A DNA stretch of 25,989 nt from a virus, in the IMG/VR virus record IMGVR_UViG_3300008448_000549, positions 1 to 25,989 of that record; one strand, 5' to 3'. The position numbers and the translations under genes are program-made. Under the pieces are notes generated by a model. The model was not told where the DNA came from. It ran no database searches and worked only from the letters and a program-made list of their open reading frames with translations. This document shows, in pieces, positions 16,914-24,509 of the stretch (the first letter of the stretch is position 1; every line of letters begins with the position of its first letter).

Positions 16914-17167
16914 TAACGAGGCATATTTTTAATATACTCTGTTGGAGCAGTACTTAAATCTAAGTTAGTTGGTTGTGGTAAAATATTAATAGTTCCATCT
17001 AAGTAAGCTTGAAAATCAGCATTTACTTGAGACGCATTATCCCCAGTAGTTGAATAACTATCATGTAATTTAGATAATTGAGTGGCTAGTGGGTTTATAG
17101 ACGGAGTATTTCCGTTATAAGCGGTTAAAATTGAACCTTGTTGTTGTAGTTTATCTAATAGTCCCAT
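16913..17167 (-). CDS. Small baseplate-associated virion protein
   Basis: An 84-residue protein with no catalytic motif: Gly-Leu-Leu-Asp start, then low-complexity Thr/Asn/Gln/Pro-rich sequence, as in small linking proteins of virions. It sits between the tape measure and the gp48/gp54-like gene, shares the M-G-L-x-D N-terminus with the latter and overlaps it by one base. A copy of the promoter-like motif lies 13 bases before its ATG. Function is inferred from position. Confidence 0.7.
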   Translation of the reverse strand: MGLLDKLQQQGSILTAYNGNTPSINPLATQLSKLHDSYSTTGDNASQVNADFQAYLDGTINILPQPTNLDLSTAPTEYIKNMPR

Positions 17168-17180
17168 TGTTTTAATTTTA

Positions 17181-17190
17181 TTATAAATAT
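17181..17190 (-). promoter_or_regulatory. Promoter-like 10-mer, copy 2
   Basis: Coding-strand ATATTTATAA, 13 bases before the ATG of the 84-residue virion protein, in the 29-base gap after the tape measure gene. Confidence 0.6.
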
Positions 17191-17196
17191 TAATTA

Positions 17197-19650
17197 TTAT
17201 TGAATTCTAACAGAACCTAAATTTAAAGCAGTACCTACCTTAGATGAATCCATATACACATTAGTATCTTTATTAAGTATCTGATTTAATATATTTTTAA
17301 TTTCAGCTAGTTCAGATGAAGAATTACCACCTAATATTTCTTTACCTCTAGGTGAGTTTAAAGGAATAATAGCCTCGGTACCTGCTTCTCCAACAGTAGC
17401 GTTTTTAAGTTTTTTAGTTACAATTCCTCCATTAGCAAATTCAGGACCAGCCATATCTCTAGCTGCTAAAGTAGCATCTAAACCAATTGATGCTGCTGTA
17501 CCTAATCCAGGTAATGTACCTGCTATACCACTAGCAGCTTCTAATCCAGCACCTGCCCAGTCACCTTCTAAAGCTCTTGAAGCTGCAAATCCTAAACCTG
17601 CTATAGCTCCTATAATAGGAATTTTCTTTAAAAATGATTTACCTAATGCTTTAAATAATCCTTTACCTGCTGCTTTGCCAACACCACCACCCCCAGCTCT
17701 AATAGCAGCTAATGCTGCTTTTGAAGTCATACCTGGATTAGCTGCTTTCATAGCGGCTACTTGTTGAGCCATAGTTTTAAGACCACTATTCATACCACTA
17801 GATAATCCTCCAGCTTCACTTCTTATACTTTTAAATATACCTAATACACCTTTTAATCCTTTTCCTAAATTCATTATACTATTAATTATAGAAAGCCCAG
17901 CCATTCCTCCTAAAATTAAAGCTATAGATTTAGCATGATCATTTATAAATTCAAATAATTTTTTAATAACATCTAATACTGGTTGTAAAGCATCAAAAGC
18001 CTCAATCATTTTTTGGGCAGATTCAGCTTGTAATTCAGCTAATGTTCTATTTTCTTGTTGGCGAACTAATTCATCATTTCCTAATTGTCCTATAAGTTTT
18101 TTTCTAGCTGCTTCTGCTTCCTCAATTTTTCCTTGTTGTTTTAATTGGTCTATTCTTTGTAATTCTAATTTAACTTTATCACTTAATTCTTCTTTAGTTT
18201 TAGCTCCAAGATTAGCTAATGCTGTTTGTTCCATCAATGAATTAGCCAATTCTTCTCTACTCATTCCTATCGCTCCAGCTATTGCTTCTTGTTGGATACG
18301 ATTCATTCTTGAAAACTTTTCTTGAGTAATACCTTGTTTAGCTATTTCTTTAGCTACTCCAGCTATATCATTATTTAAAGCATATAGTCTAGCTTGCTCT
18401 AAATTAAGATTTCTACCAGTTAATAATTCAGCTTCTAACTCAGAAGCAATAGATTGTTCAAAATTTAATAATGAATCTGCTATTTTATCAACATCTGATA
18501 AACTTAGTCCTAATTTTTTAGCTTCTATAGCTGCTATAGCTAAACTTTTCCCAGTTCCTTGAGTTGATATTTTAATAGCCGCACTAGTATTAGCTATATC
18601 TTTAGTAATAACTTTGTAATCAATAGCAGTTTTATTTAATGCATTACTTAATTTAACTTCACCTCGAATTTGATTACCTAAGTCTTTAGCGCTTATACTA
18701 CTAGCTTCTGTTAAAACAGCTAATTTGTTAGCTTCATCAACAGATAAACCTAAAAATTTAACTTGAGAAGCTAATTCTTCAGCTGTATCTTTACTTACAA
18801 TAGCTGTTGTACCTAAACTTTCAGAAAAACTTTCAACTGATTGTTGTAAATCTTTTCCTGTTAATCCTTGTATTCCTCTAGCGGTCTCATTAAAAGATCT
18901 AAGCATTTTATCTGCTGAGTCTTTAGACATATTTAAATTACGAGATAAAGATACACTTCTTTCATCCGCGTCTTTTAAACCTTTAACTAGAAATCCAATA
19001 CCTAACGCACCTAATCCTTTTACTAAAACACCACCTAATTCTTTAGCCCCAGTAGCAAAAGATTTTAATCTACCTGCTCCCTCAGAAGCTGCCTCTCTAG
19101 ATGCATCTGAGGCACTTTGAAATTCTTTAAATACTTTACTTAATAAAGGAATATCTTTAGCTAAATCAGATACTTTATCAAAAATCTTAGCTTTAGAATT
19201 AATTTTATCAAATTGATCTGATATCACTTTAGCAGTTGAAGCTTGCTCTCTTAATTTTTCAGCTCCATCTTCATATGCTCTAGCTACTTTAAATGCCTCT
19301 ACTGCTTGTTTTTTAGTTAAATTAGCAGCTTCAGCTCTTAATCGTGAAGCTTTAGCTTCTAACTTAAGGGCTTCTTCTTGTGCTTTTCTAACTTTATCTT
19401 GAAATCGAGATTGTTCTTTTTTAGAGGCTAAAGTTTTTGAATCTACTTTAGAAATAGCATCTGCTAAAGCTTTAGAAGCATTAAATCCTTCTTTAAAAGC
19501 ACTAACATTTTCCCCAGTTAATTTGCTTACTTTATTTAAAGTATTACCTATATTATTACTAATGGCATCTAAATCATTAAGCAAACCTATAGCATCTGCT
19601 CTTAAATTTTTTATGTCATCCTCATTAATATTACCTATTTTTTTAGCCAT
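17197..19650 (-). CDS. Tail tape measure protein
   Basis: An 817-residue protein. Most of residues 1-560 is predicted helical and Ala/Lys/Glu-rich, with coiled-coil character around 80-140 and 500-550. Hydrophobic segments follow (about 575-597, S-I-A-L-I-L-G-G-M-A-G-L, and an Ala/Gly-rich stretch about 670-720), typical of tape measures that enter the membrane. The end carries F-A-N-G-G-I-V (738-744) and G-E-A-G-T-E-A-I-I-P-L-N (754-765), a common tape measure C-terminal signature. At the usual 0.15 nm per residue it predicts a tail of about 120 nm. It follows the chaperone genes, the standard order. Confidence 0.93.
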   Translation of the reverse strand: MAKKIGNINEDDIKNLRADAIGLLNDLDAISNNIGNTLNKVSKLTGENVSAFKEGFNASKALADAISKVDSKTLASKKEQSRFQDKVRKAQEEALKLEAKASRLRAEAANLTKKQAVEAFKVARAYEDGAEKLREQASTAKVISDQFDKINSKAKIFDKVSDLAKDIPLLSKVFKEFQSASDASREAASEGAGRLKSFATGAKELGGVLVKGLGALGIGFLVKGLKDADERSVSLSRNLNMSKDSADKMLRSFNETARGIQGLTGKDLQQSVESFSESLGTTAIVSKDTAEELASQVKFLGLSVDEANKLAVLTEASSISAKDLGNQIRGEVKLSNALNKTAIDYKVITKDIANTSAAIKISTQGTGKSLAIAAIEAKKLGLSLSDVDKIADSLLNFEQSIASELEAELLTGRNLNLEQARLYALNNDIAGVAKEIAKQGITQEKFSRMNRIQQEAIAGAIGMSREELANSLMEQTALANLGAKTKEELSDKVKLELQRIDQLKQQGKIEEAEAARKKLIGQLGNDELVRQQENRTLAELQAESAQKMIEAFDALQPVLDVIKKLFEFINDHAKSIALILGGMAGLSIINSIMNLGKGLKGVLGIFKSIRSEAGGLSSGMNSGLKTMAQQVAAMKAANPGMTSKAALAAIRAGGGGVGKAAGKGLFKALGKSFLKKIPIIGAIAGLGFAASRALEGDWAGAGLEAASGIAGTLPGLGTAASIGLDATLAARDMAGPEFANGGIVTKKLKNATVGEAGTEAIIPLNSPRGKEILGGNSSSELAEIKNILNQILNKDTNVYMDSSKVGTALNLGSVRIQ

Positions 19651-19663
19651 TTAATGTATTTTA

Positions 19664-19673
19664 TTATAAATAT
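19664..19673 (-). promoter_or_regulatory. Promoter-like 10-mer, copy 3
   Basis: Coding-strand ATATTTATAA, 13 bases before the tape measure ATG and two bases after the hairpin at 19676-19701. Confidence 0.6.
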
Positions 19674-19675
19674 AG

Positions 19676-19701
19676 AGGGGTGTCATTTTTTAGACACCCC
19701 T
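19676..19701 (-). terminator. Strong hairpin over the chaperone stop codon, possible terminator or processing site
   Basis: AGGGGTGTC (19676-19684) pairs perfectly with GACACCCCT (19693-19701) around an eight-base A/T loop. This is unusually GC-rich for the window. The loop contains the last lysine codons and part of the stop of the 92-residue ORF. On the minus strand the stem is followed by TCTATATTTATAA, not a clean T run, so termination would be imperfect. The promoter-like motif follows at once. Confidence 0.55.
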
Positions 19702-19961
19702 GTATTATAAATTGGATATTTAACTTTTTTATTTTTAGCAGCTTCTTTAACTGCTTCTCCTTCTATCCAAGTAGACTCAGCTTCATTTTTCTTAGGTTCA
19801 TGATAATTAACTATAAGATTAAAAGTTAAATTTCTTAACCATATAGGCATATTATAAACTATATCCCAATCATAACCACCTTGACCATGAAACACTATTT
19901 CATGAATTTGTCTGAATAAATTTAATCTATAATCAAGCGTCAGGCCAAAAAAAGTTAACAC
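19683..19961 (-). CDS. Tail assembly chaperone, second ORF (probable frameshift extension)
   Basis: A 92-residue frame between the gp26/gp51-like gene and the tape measure, where many tailed phages encode the T part of a G/GT chaperone. It contains F-R-Q-I-H-E-I-V-F-H-G-Q-G-G-Y-D-W-D-I-V-Y-N-M-P-I-W-L, a pattern I associate with the small C-terminal partner of T4-type hub assembly proteins. Its only start is a GTG lying inside the end of the upstream ORF, with no ribosome-binding site, and the overlap contains a run of seven T. Reaching this frame from the upstream one needs a +1 or -2 shift, giving a product of about 330 residues. Separate initiation at GTG is the alternative. Confidence 0.75.
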   Translation of the reverse strand: MLTFFGLTLDYRLNLFRQIHEIVFHGQGGYDWDIVYNMPIWLRNLTFNLIVNYHEPKKNEAESTWIEGEAVKEAAKNKKVKYPIYNTGVSKK

Positions 19962-20676
19962 TGATTGGTAAATCTACAGCCTCCTCTCTGCCTTCACTTG
20001 TAGTTAAACTTACATTTAAATCTATATCTGGAGAAATTTCGTTATAATATTTTCTAAATTCTCTAGCGTCTTTAGCTAAAAAATAATTATTCACAAAATC
20101 TCTAATTTCAGCTTTTTCAGAAGAACCATTTACAGATGTTATAATATGTGCTAATCTAACTGTTACATCACTAGTTATATTTTTATTTATTTTTTGAAGA
20201 CCTTTTATTTCTTGTTCAATTTTATTTTCATCACCATGAGTTAATAATCTGAAAGTAATAACATTGCCTGAGTTAGGTAAAGTATAAGAAAACTCATTAG
20301 ATACAGCTTTAGCAAAATCAGGATGTAAAGGTTTAGATTCTAAAGCACTTAGATCAATTGATTGTTCTACACCATCATAATTAAAATCATATTTAGATCC
20401 ATAAGACAAAATACGTGCTGCTACCATTATCGCGTTTTTATCTCCTACTAATAAATCATTGTAATTAATATTTGATACAATTAATGATTGGAGTAATCTA
20501 TCTATCACTGTACCACTTTTAATATAATTTTGATTAGTTAGAATATCTTCTTCTTTAGCGGTCATATATTTCATTTCAATTTTACCACTAAATAAAGGAC
20601 TTTCTTTTGAATACAATAAACCTTTTGAAGGTAACTCAACTGTTTCAGTTGGGATGTTTAATTTATTTTTTTCCAT
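19933..20676 (-). CDS. Tail assembly chaperone/baseplate hub assembly protein, T4 gp26/gp51-like
   Basis: A 247-residue protein. E-L-P-S-K-G-L-L-Y, then K-Y-M-T-A-K-E-E-D-I-L-T-N, G-T-V-I-D-R-L-L-Q-S-L-I-V and L-L-V-G-D-K-N-A-I-M-V-A-A-R-I-L-S-Y-G are the signature blocks of the T4 baseplate hub assembly family (gp26/gp51 type). In relatives placed between the tube and the tape measure it probably coats the tape measure during tail assembly. The ORF ends ...N-F-F-W-P-D-A, and the two Phe codons lie in the seven-T run that I suggest as a slip site. A terminator and promoter-like motif precede it, so it appears to start its own transcript. Confidence 0.85.
   Translation of the reverse strand: MEKNKLNIPTETVELPSKGLLYSKESPLFSGKIEMKYMTAKEEDILTNQNYIKSGTVIDRLLQSLIVSNINYNDLLVGDKNAIMVAARILSYGSKYDFNYDGVEQSIDLSALESKPLHPDFAKAVSNEFSYTLPNSGNVITFRLLTHGDENKIEQEIKGLQKINKNITSDVTVRLAHIITSVNGSSEKAEIRDFVNNYFLAKDAREFRKYYNEISPDIDLNVSLTTSEGREEAVDLPISVNFFWPDA
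19947..19953 (-). other. Candidate programmed frameshift site
   Basis: Coding strand A-A-C then seven T then G-G-C: zero frame reads AAC TTT TTT TGG, and the 92-residue frame reads ACT TTT TTT GGC. The zero-frame stop is 12 bases beyond the run. A +1 shift (skipping one T) or a -2 shift joins the two ORFs. -1 is the commonest direction in tail chaperones, but +1 and -2 are known. Confidence 0.55.
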
Positions 20677-20692
20677 TTATAATAACTTTTGT

Positions 20693-20702
20693 TTATAAAT
20701 AT
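20693..20702 (-). promoter_or_regulatory. Promoter-like 10-mer, copy 4
   Basis: Coding-strand ATATTTATAA, 16 bases before the chaperone ATG and directly after an intrinsic terminator, which makes a promoter role the simplest reading. Confidence 0.65.
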
Positions 20703-20707
20703 ATAGA

Positions 20708-20737
20708 GAAAAAAGAAGTCCGCTAAAAAGCGGACTT
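20708..20737 (-). terminator. Rho-independent terminator after the tail tube gene
   Basis: A perfect 9-bp stem, AAGTCCGCT (20716-20724) with AGCGGACTT (20729-20737), four-base loop. On the minus strand it is followed by C and six T (20714-20709). It lies about 20 bases after the tube gene's stop, so it would end sheath/tube transcripts. Confidence 0.85.
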
Positions 20738-20756
20738 TCTTTAAAATATTTAATTT

Positions 20757-21245
20757 TTAGAAGTTTAATACACAGTAATCAACACCTACAGTCATTGTAA
20801 TATTTACAGCGGTATTTTCAGTATCCCAGTTATAATCTCCAAAATTAGCTTCCTTAATAAAAGCACCTTTAAGAATCCATTCACTTACTACATCACCTAC
20901 AGGACCAATTACGTTTAATGTTAAGTCTTTCTTATAGAAATCTGAGTAACCATCACGTCCTGTTACTGATTCGTGGTGTAAGCGAACCCATTCCATTACC
21001 GATTGTGCACCTGAAGGTGTAATTGGATCGAATAGAGTCATCTGAATATCACCCCAAGTAGTTTTACCTTTAACTTTACGTTGTATGTTAATGTGATTTA
21101 ACACTACTTCACCTTGAGTTAATGATACAGCGTTAACACCTTTCACTAAATAGCTAGGTATTCCGTCCATATACATGACGAATCGGTTAGCCTGTTTTGG
21201 TTCAAATGCTGTGAAAAATATTTCGTTTGCGTCTAATATTGCCAT
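20757..21245 (-). CDS. Tail tube protein, gp19-like
   Basis: A 162-residue protein that forms the inner tube. It starts with F-E-P-K-Q-A-N-R-F-V-M-Y-M-D-G-I-P and has the beta-strand order of the T4 gp19 family, including G-D-I-Q-M-T-L-F-D-P, the helix S-V-M-E-W-V-R-L-H-H, Y-K-K-D-L-T-L-N-V-I-G-P and the C-terminal strands A-V-N-I-T-M-T-V-G-V-D-Y. Length matches gp19 (163 residues in T4). It follows the sheath gene by 40 bases with its own promoter-like motif and is closed by a terminator, so high-level expression of sheath and tube can be separated from the chaperone gene. Confidence 0.93.
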   Translation of the reverse strand: MAILDANEIFFTAFEPKQANRFVMYMDGIPSYLVKGVNAVSLTQGEVVLNHINIQRKVKGKTTWGDIQMTLFDPITPSGAQSVMEWVRLHHESVTGRDGYSDFYKKDLTLNVIGPVGDVVSEWILKGAFIKEANFGDYNWDTENTAVNITMTVGVDYCVLNF

Positions 21246-21261
21246 TGTCTTATTTATTTAA

Positions 21262-21271
21262 TTATAAATAT
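21262..21271 (-). promoter_or_regulatory. Promoter-like 10-mer, copy 5
   Basis: Coding-strand ATATTTATAA, 16 bases before the tail tube ATG. Confidence 0.6.
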
Positions 21272-21285
21272 ATCGTTTTTAAGTT

Positions 21286-23010
21286 TTACACTGGGAAAGT
21301 AGCTCCAGTTGGGGTAATATTGAAATCTAAATAAATAAACTCAGCTGTCTTAGTTGGTTGTAAATAGATTTGACCTATTAATTCATTTCTATCAATTACA
21401 TCTGGTGTATTATTTGTATCATCCATTACTACTCTGAACGCATATAAACCTTGTCTTTGTTGTACAGTTTCAAGATATGGATTAACTTGGCTTAAGAATT
21501 GATTTCTTGTAGCGGCTGTATTTTGTTCAAACACTAAGTTAAGAGCTACTTGTGAGATATAAGACTTAAGTTGAATTAATAATCTTCTAACATTTACACG
21601 ATCAAGAGCAGATGCTGCTGATTGTAATGTTTTCTGACCATATACTACAACTCCAGTTCCTGGGAACGTTGCTATTGGATTTACTTTGTTTAAGTATAAA
21701 GTATCACGAGATGATTGTGGTAATTTTTGTTCTACACGAATTACTCTACTTAATCCACCTCTGTTTATACCTGCTGGTGCGAACCAAGGTTCAGCTACTT
21801 TATCATTATAAGCATAAACACCTGCAATCATAGTTGAAGCTGGAACCCAAACGTTTTTACCTGTTGCTGGGTCTTTAATTTGACACCAAGGCCAGTAAGC
21901 AGCAGCATATGATGTATCAAAACTAGCATTTGCTTCTCCGGTAACAGCAGTAACTGATGAACCATATCCTACTAAATCAACAACATAAATGTTATCTCCT
22001 CTATCTTGAGTGTTAGATACAATTTGTGCTACTTTACTTGTATGGGTTGCGAAATTACTTATTAAACCTGGAGTGTATAAAGCATTAAATTTATAATCAT
22101 CTTGGTTAGCTAATAAATCAATCATATTATCATAGTTATCAGCTACTAAACCTTGAGTATTAGTAGCGTTAGCTATAGTATCATAAAAATTAGCTCCTCC
22201 TTTTACATCACCTACAGCTCCACCAAATGTACCACTAGCTGCTAATGGAATAGAAGCTGTATAAGCGGCATTTGAAATTAAACCTGATGATAGTAAGTAA
22301 TTAGGTGTTTGTAAGTTTACTGATTTTACTCTTACATATCTTGAAGCATTCGGATATGAACCTGATACTTCAATTTGATTATTAGTTGAGTTGTAATTGT
22401 AAACATAATCACCTATTACTCTAGATATATAATTAGTTGATTGTGGGTCTAATGATAAGTTAGTCCATGTTTCTAATACAATTGGATTGTTTGTTGTATC
22501 GTTACCTTGTCTAATTAATAAACCAAACGTACCTGAAGATGTATTTGGGTTAATAATTTGCCAACGAATGTTATTTACAGATCCACTTGGTAAAGCACCT
22601 CTTGAGTCTTGAGTGCTTGTACTGTTCATTATAATACCTTCAGAGATAGTTTCAAGTGTAAATGCTGGTTGAGAAGCAGCTTGTGTACTAGCACTTATAG
22701 CTGAGCTTGTAGCTTCTGTATAAGTTCCAGATACTATTCTTGCTACTAACAATGTTTCACCTCCGTTAGCAAAATAATTGTAAGCTGCTATTGAAGTAAA
22801 ATAAGAGTAAGAATTACCTCCACTTATTAATAAATCTCCAAATTTATTTACATACTCTGAATATGAAGTAACAATTGTAGGTATTTCAACAGGTCCTTTA
22901 ACTGTCGGACCTATAATAGCAGCTCCTACAGTTATTGGGCGTTCGTTTACAAAGGATGTATCATTTTCTCTTGCTAATACACCAGGTGATATTAATGCGT
23001 TTGTTGCCAT
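21286..23010 (-). CDS. Contractile tail sheath protein, gp18-like
   Basis: A 574-residue sheath subunit. The N-terminus (L-I-S-P-G-V-L-A-R-E-N-D, then V-G-A-A-I-I-G-P-T-V-K-G-P and T-S-Y-S-E-Y-V-N-K-F-G-D) and the C-terminus (Y-L-Q-P-T-K-T-A-E-F-I-Y-L-D-F-N-I-T-P-T-G-A-T-F) are classic for phage sheaths. W-F-A-P-A-G-I-N-R-G near the middle is another conserved block. The central Ser/Thr/Asn-rich part (about 95-270) is probably the variable outer domain. T4 gp18 has 659 residues, so this is somewhat shorter. Its presence shows that the virion is a contractile-tailed myovirus. A promoter-like motif lies 25 bases upstream. Confidence 0.96.
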   Translation of the reverse strand: MATNALISPGVLARENDTSFVNERPITVGAAIIGPTVKGPVEIPTIVTSYSEYVNKFGDLLISGGNSYSYFTSIAAYNYFANGGETLLVARIVSGTYTEATSSAISASTQAASQPAFTLETISEGIIMNSTSTQDSRGALPSGSVNNIRWQIINPNTSSGTFGLLIRQGNDTTNNPIVLETWTNLSLDPQSTNYISRVIGDYVYNYNSTNNQIEVSGSYPNASRYVRVKSVNLQTPNYLLSSGLISNAAYTASIPLAASGTFGGAVGDVKGGANFYDTIANATNTQGLVADNYDNMIDLLANQDDYKFNALYTPGLISNFATHTSKVAQIVSNTQDRGDNIYVVDLVGYGSSVTAVTGEANASFDTSYAAAYWPWCQIKDPATGKNVWVPASTMIAGVYAYNDKVAEPWFAPAGINRGGLSRVIRVEQKLPQSSRDTLYLNKVNPIATFPGTGVVVYGQKTLQSAASALDRVNVRRLLIQLKSYISQVALNLVFEQNTAATRNQFLSQVNPYLETVQQRQGLYAFRVVMDDTNNTPDVIDRNELIGQIYLQPTKTAEFIYLDFNITPTGATFPV

Positions 23011-23035
23011 TATTTTTAATTAAGTTTTGTTTTGT

Positions 23036-23045
23036 TTATAAATAT
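23036..23045 (-). promoter_or_regulatory. Promoter-like 10-mer, copy 6
   Basis: Coding-strand ATATTTATAA, 25 bases before the sheath ATG. Confidence 0.6.
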
Positions 23046-23062
23046 TCTAAAATTAGTCAAAA

Positions 23063-23302
23063 CTAATTGCTAGTAAATTCTCCTTTATCTAGGTTGATAG
23101 TTCCATCTCCATATTTTTGTTGAAGTTGAGAACCTATTTTATCTTCCTCTTGTAATAATTGATTTAGTTGATAAAGCAATGATTGTTTTTGAGTCTCATA
23201 ATTTATCTCTAATAAACCAAACTGTTCAGATAAATTTTTTCTTTTATCTTGTAAATCTTTTAATTGTGTAATCTCTTCTTGTGTTAAAACTTTTGTTTCC
23301 AT
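23063..23302 (-). CDS. Small coiled-coil protein
   Basis: A 79-residue protein. Residues 6-63 form one long helix with regular hydrophobic spacing (L-K-D-L-Q-D-K-R-K-N-L, F-G-L-L-E-I-N-Y, L-L-Y-Q-L-N-Q-L-L), followed by a short tail Y-G-D-G-T-I-N-L-D. I think similar short coiled coils occur near tail genes in environmental phages, but I cannot give a function. It lies between the fibre-like gene and the sheath. Its leader is almost pure A before the ATG with no Shine-Dalgarno, which does not count against the gene here. Confidence 0.72.
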   Translation of the reverse strand: METKVLTQEEITQLKDLQDKRKNLSEQFGLLEINYETQKQSLLYQLNQLLQEEDKIGSQLQQKYGDGTINLDKGEFTSN

Positions 23303-23320
23303 TTTTTTTTATTTTTAAAT

Positions 23321-24472
23321 TTAAGCTACTTGAGTAACTGAAACTATAATAGAAGGAATAGCTGGAATATTACCTGTAGCACCAGCGTATAAGAATTGAG
23401 TAGTTGACTGATCACTTTGGTAAGCTATCTCTGCATATGAACCTGAATTAAATGTGTCAACAAAATTCCATGCTGCTACTCCATAGTCTGTAGTACCAAA
23501 ATCTATTACAGTCGCTGAATTTGCTATATTTACCCCATCTTTTTTAAACCATATGTTTATGTTAGTATTATTAGTAGGAGTATATGCTTGAACTGAGAAT
23601 TGTATATTATATATTCCTGTATTAGCAAATGTTATTCTACTTCCACTAACTACTGATATTCCACTAGAAACACTCACTGTACTATATATAAATGAACCAG
23701 ATACATTTTGGGTAGCATTTATACTAGCGGTATGATATGCTGAAATATAGTTAAATTGTTTTTGCCCATTTATATAAAGACCTGTACCTATACCATTACT
23801 AGTTAAACTTAAAGAACCAGTAATTGTTTGATTACCAACATAAACTGAAGAACCAGTGTAAAATTGAGAACCAGTTACTATAAAGATTGTATTACTAAAA
23901 ACTGAACTTCCACTTACTGTTATACTACCATTTAAAACAGTATTACCTGTTATAGTATTAGAACCACTTAAAGTGTGGGTTCCAATAAAACTTGTTGATC
24001 CTGAAATATTCACACTTCCACTTAAAATAGTATTTCCTATTAAAGTATTAGAACCTGTAACAGTTAATGAACCAGTTATTTGAACATTTTGAATTAGTGG
24101 GTTAACATATGATGAAGTTAAAGCTAAGGATGAGGTTAACTTAATTACATCTGATATACCATTTCCCGCACTATTTGATAATCGTAATCGCCCTGTTGAA
24201 TCATTACCTAAAGTCGCTCCTAAAGTAGTTGAATATGAAGATGTGGCAGCATATGAGGATGTGGCAGCATATGAAGATGATACTACACCTATAATTCCAC
24301 TTCCACTACCTACAAAAGATGAAGCAGTGATAGAAGTACTAGGAGCACTTATTGATGATCCTGTTACTTGTATTATTGAACCTGATAAAGTTGAAGATAA
24401 ATATGTAAGGTTACCATCCATCTCTGGGATAGTAAGTTTTGATCCTTTAACTGCTCTTAAAATTAATGGCAT
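23321..24472 (-). CDS. Fibre-like structural protein 1, repeat shaft with C-terminal beta domain
   Basis: A 383-residue protein. The start (L-I-L-R-A-V-K-G-S-K-L-T-I-P-E-M-D-G-N-L-T-Y-L) is a pattern typical of fibre and tail-appendage proteins. Residues 62-80 contain tandem S-S-Y-A-A-T hexapeptides. Residues about 125-225 are degenerate G-S repeats (L-T-V-T-G-S-N, L-S-G-S-V-N-I-S-G-S and so on) that suggest a trimeric beta shaft. Residues about 255-383 (Y-N-I-Q-F-S-V-Q-A-Y, I-N-I-W-F-K-K-D-G-V) look like a C1q/TNF-like beta sandwich, which could be the binding tip. There are no cysteines. It has a promoter-like motif 10 bases upstream. A host-binding role is inferred. Confidence 0.78.
   Translation of the reverse strand: MPLILRAVKGSKLTIPEMDGNLTYLSSTLSGSIIQVTGSSISAPSTSITASSFVGSGSGIIGVVSSSYAATSSYAATSSYSTTLGATLGNDSTGRLRLSNSAGNGISDVIKLTSSLALTSSYVNPLIQNVQITGSLTVTGSNTLIGNTILSGSVNISGSTSFIGTHTLSGSNTITGNTVLNGSITVSGSSVFSNTIFIVTGSQFYTGSSVYVGNQTITGSLSLTSNGIGTGLYINGQKQFNYISAYHTASINATQNVSGSFIYSTVSVSSGISVVSGSRITFANTGIYNIQFSVQAYTPTNNTNINIWFKKDGVNIANSATVIDFGTTDYGVAAWNFVDTFNSGSYAEIAYQSDQSTTQFLYAGATGNIPAIPSIIVSVTQVA
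24240..24275 (-). repeat. Two tandem 18-bp repeats inside fibre-like gene 1
   Basis: Two 18-bp units that differ only at the last base, encoding the hexapeptide repeat S-S-Y-A-A-T, with diverged partial units on both sides. The same peptide theme recurs in the adjacent fibre-like gene. Confidence 0.85.
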
Positions 24473-24482
24473 GTGTTTTTAA

Positions 24483-24492
24483 TTATAAATAT
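24483..24492 (-). promoter_or_regulatory. Promoter-like 10-mer, copy 7
   Basis: Coding-strand ATATTTATAA, 10 bases before the ATG of fibre-like gene 1. The spacing is so short that the transcript, if this is a promoter, would have almost no leader. Confidence 0.6.
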
Positions 24493-24509
24493 TAAAAAGT
24501 TTTTAAATT

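Noticed and set aside
19933-19961. Sequencing error in the seven-T run as the reason for two ORFs
   Set aside because: Possible, but the position before the tape measure and the known frameshifting of this gene pair make a real slip site more likely. Kept as an alternative.
24240-24275. Tandem 18-bp repeats as a possible CRISPR or regulatory repeat array
   Set aside because: The repeats are in frame in a fibre-like gene, encode a hexapeptide and have no spacers.
9190-24492. TATAAATA on the plus strand at the seven motif sites, identical to the T4 late promoter
   Set aside because: It would point rightward, against every gene in the window. I read the element as a minus-strand signal instead, although orientation needs transcript data.
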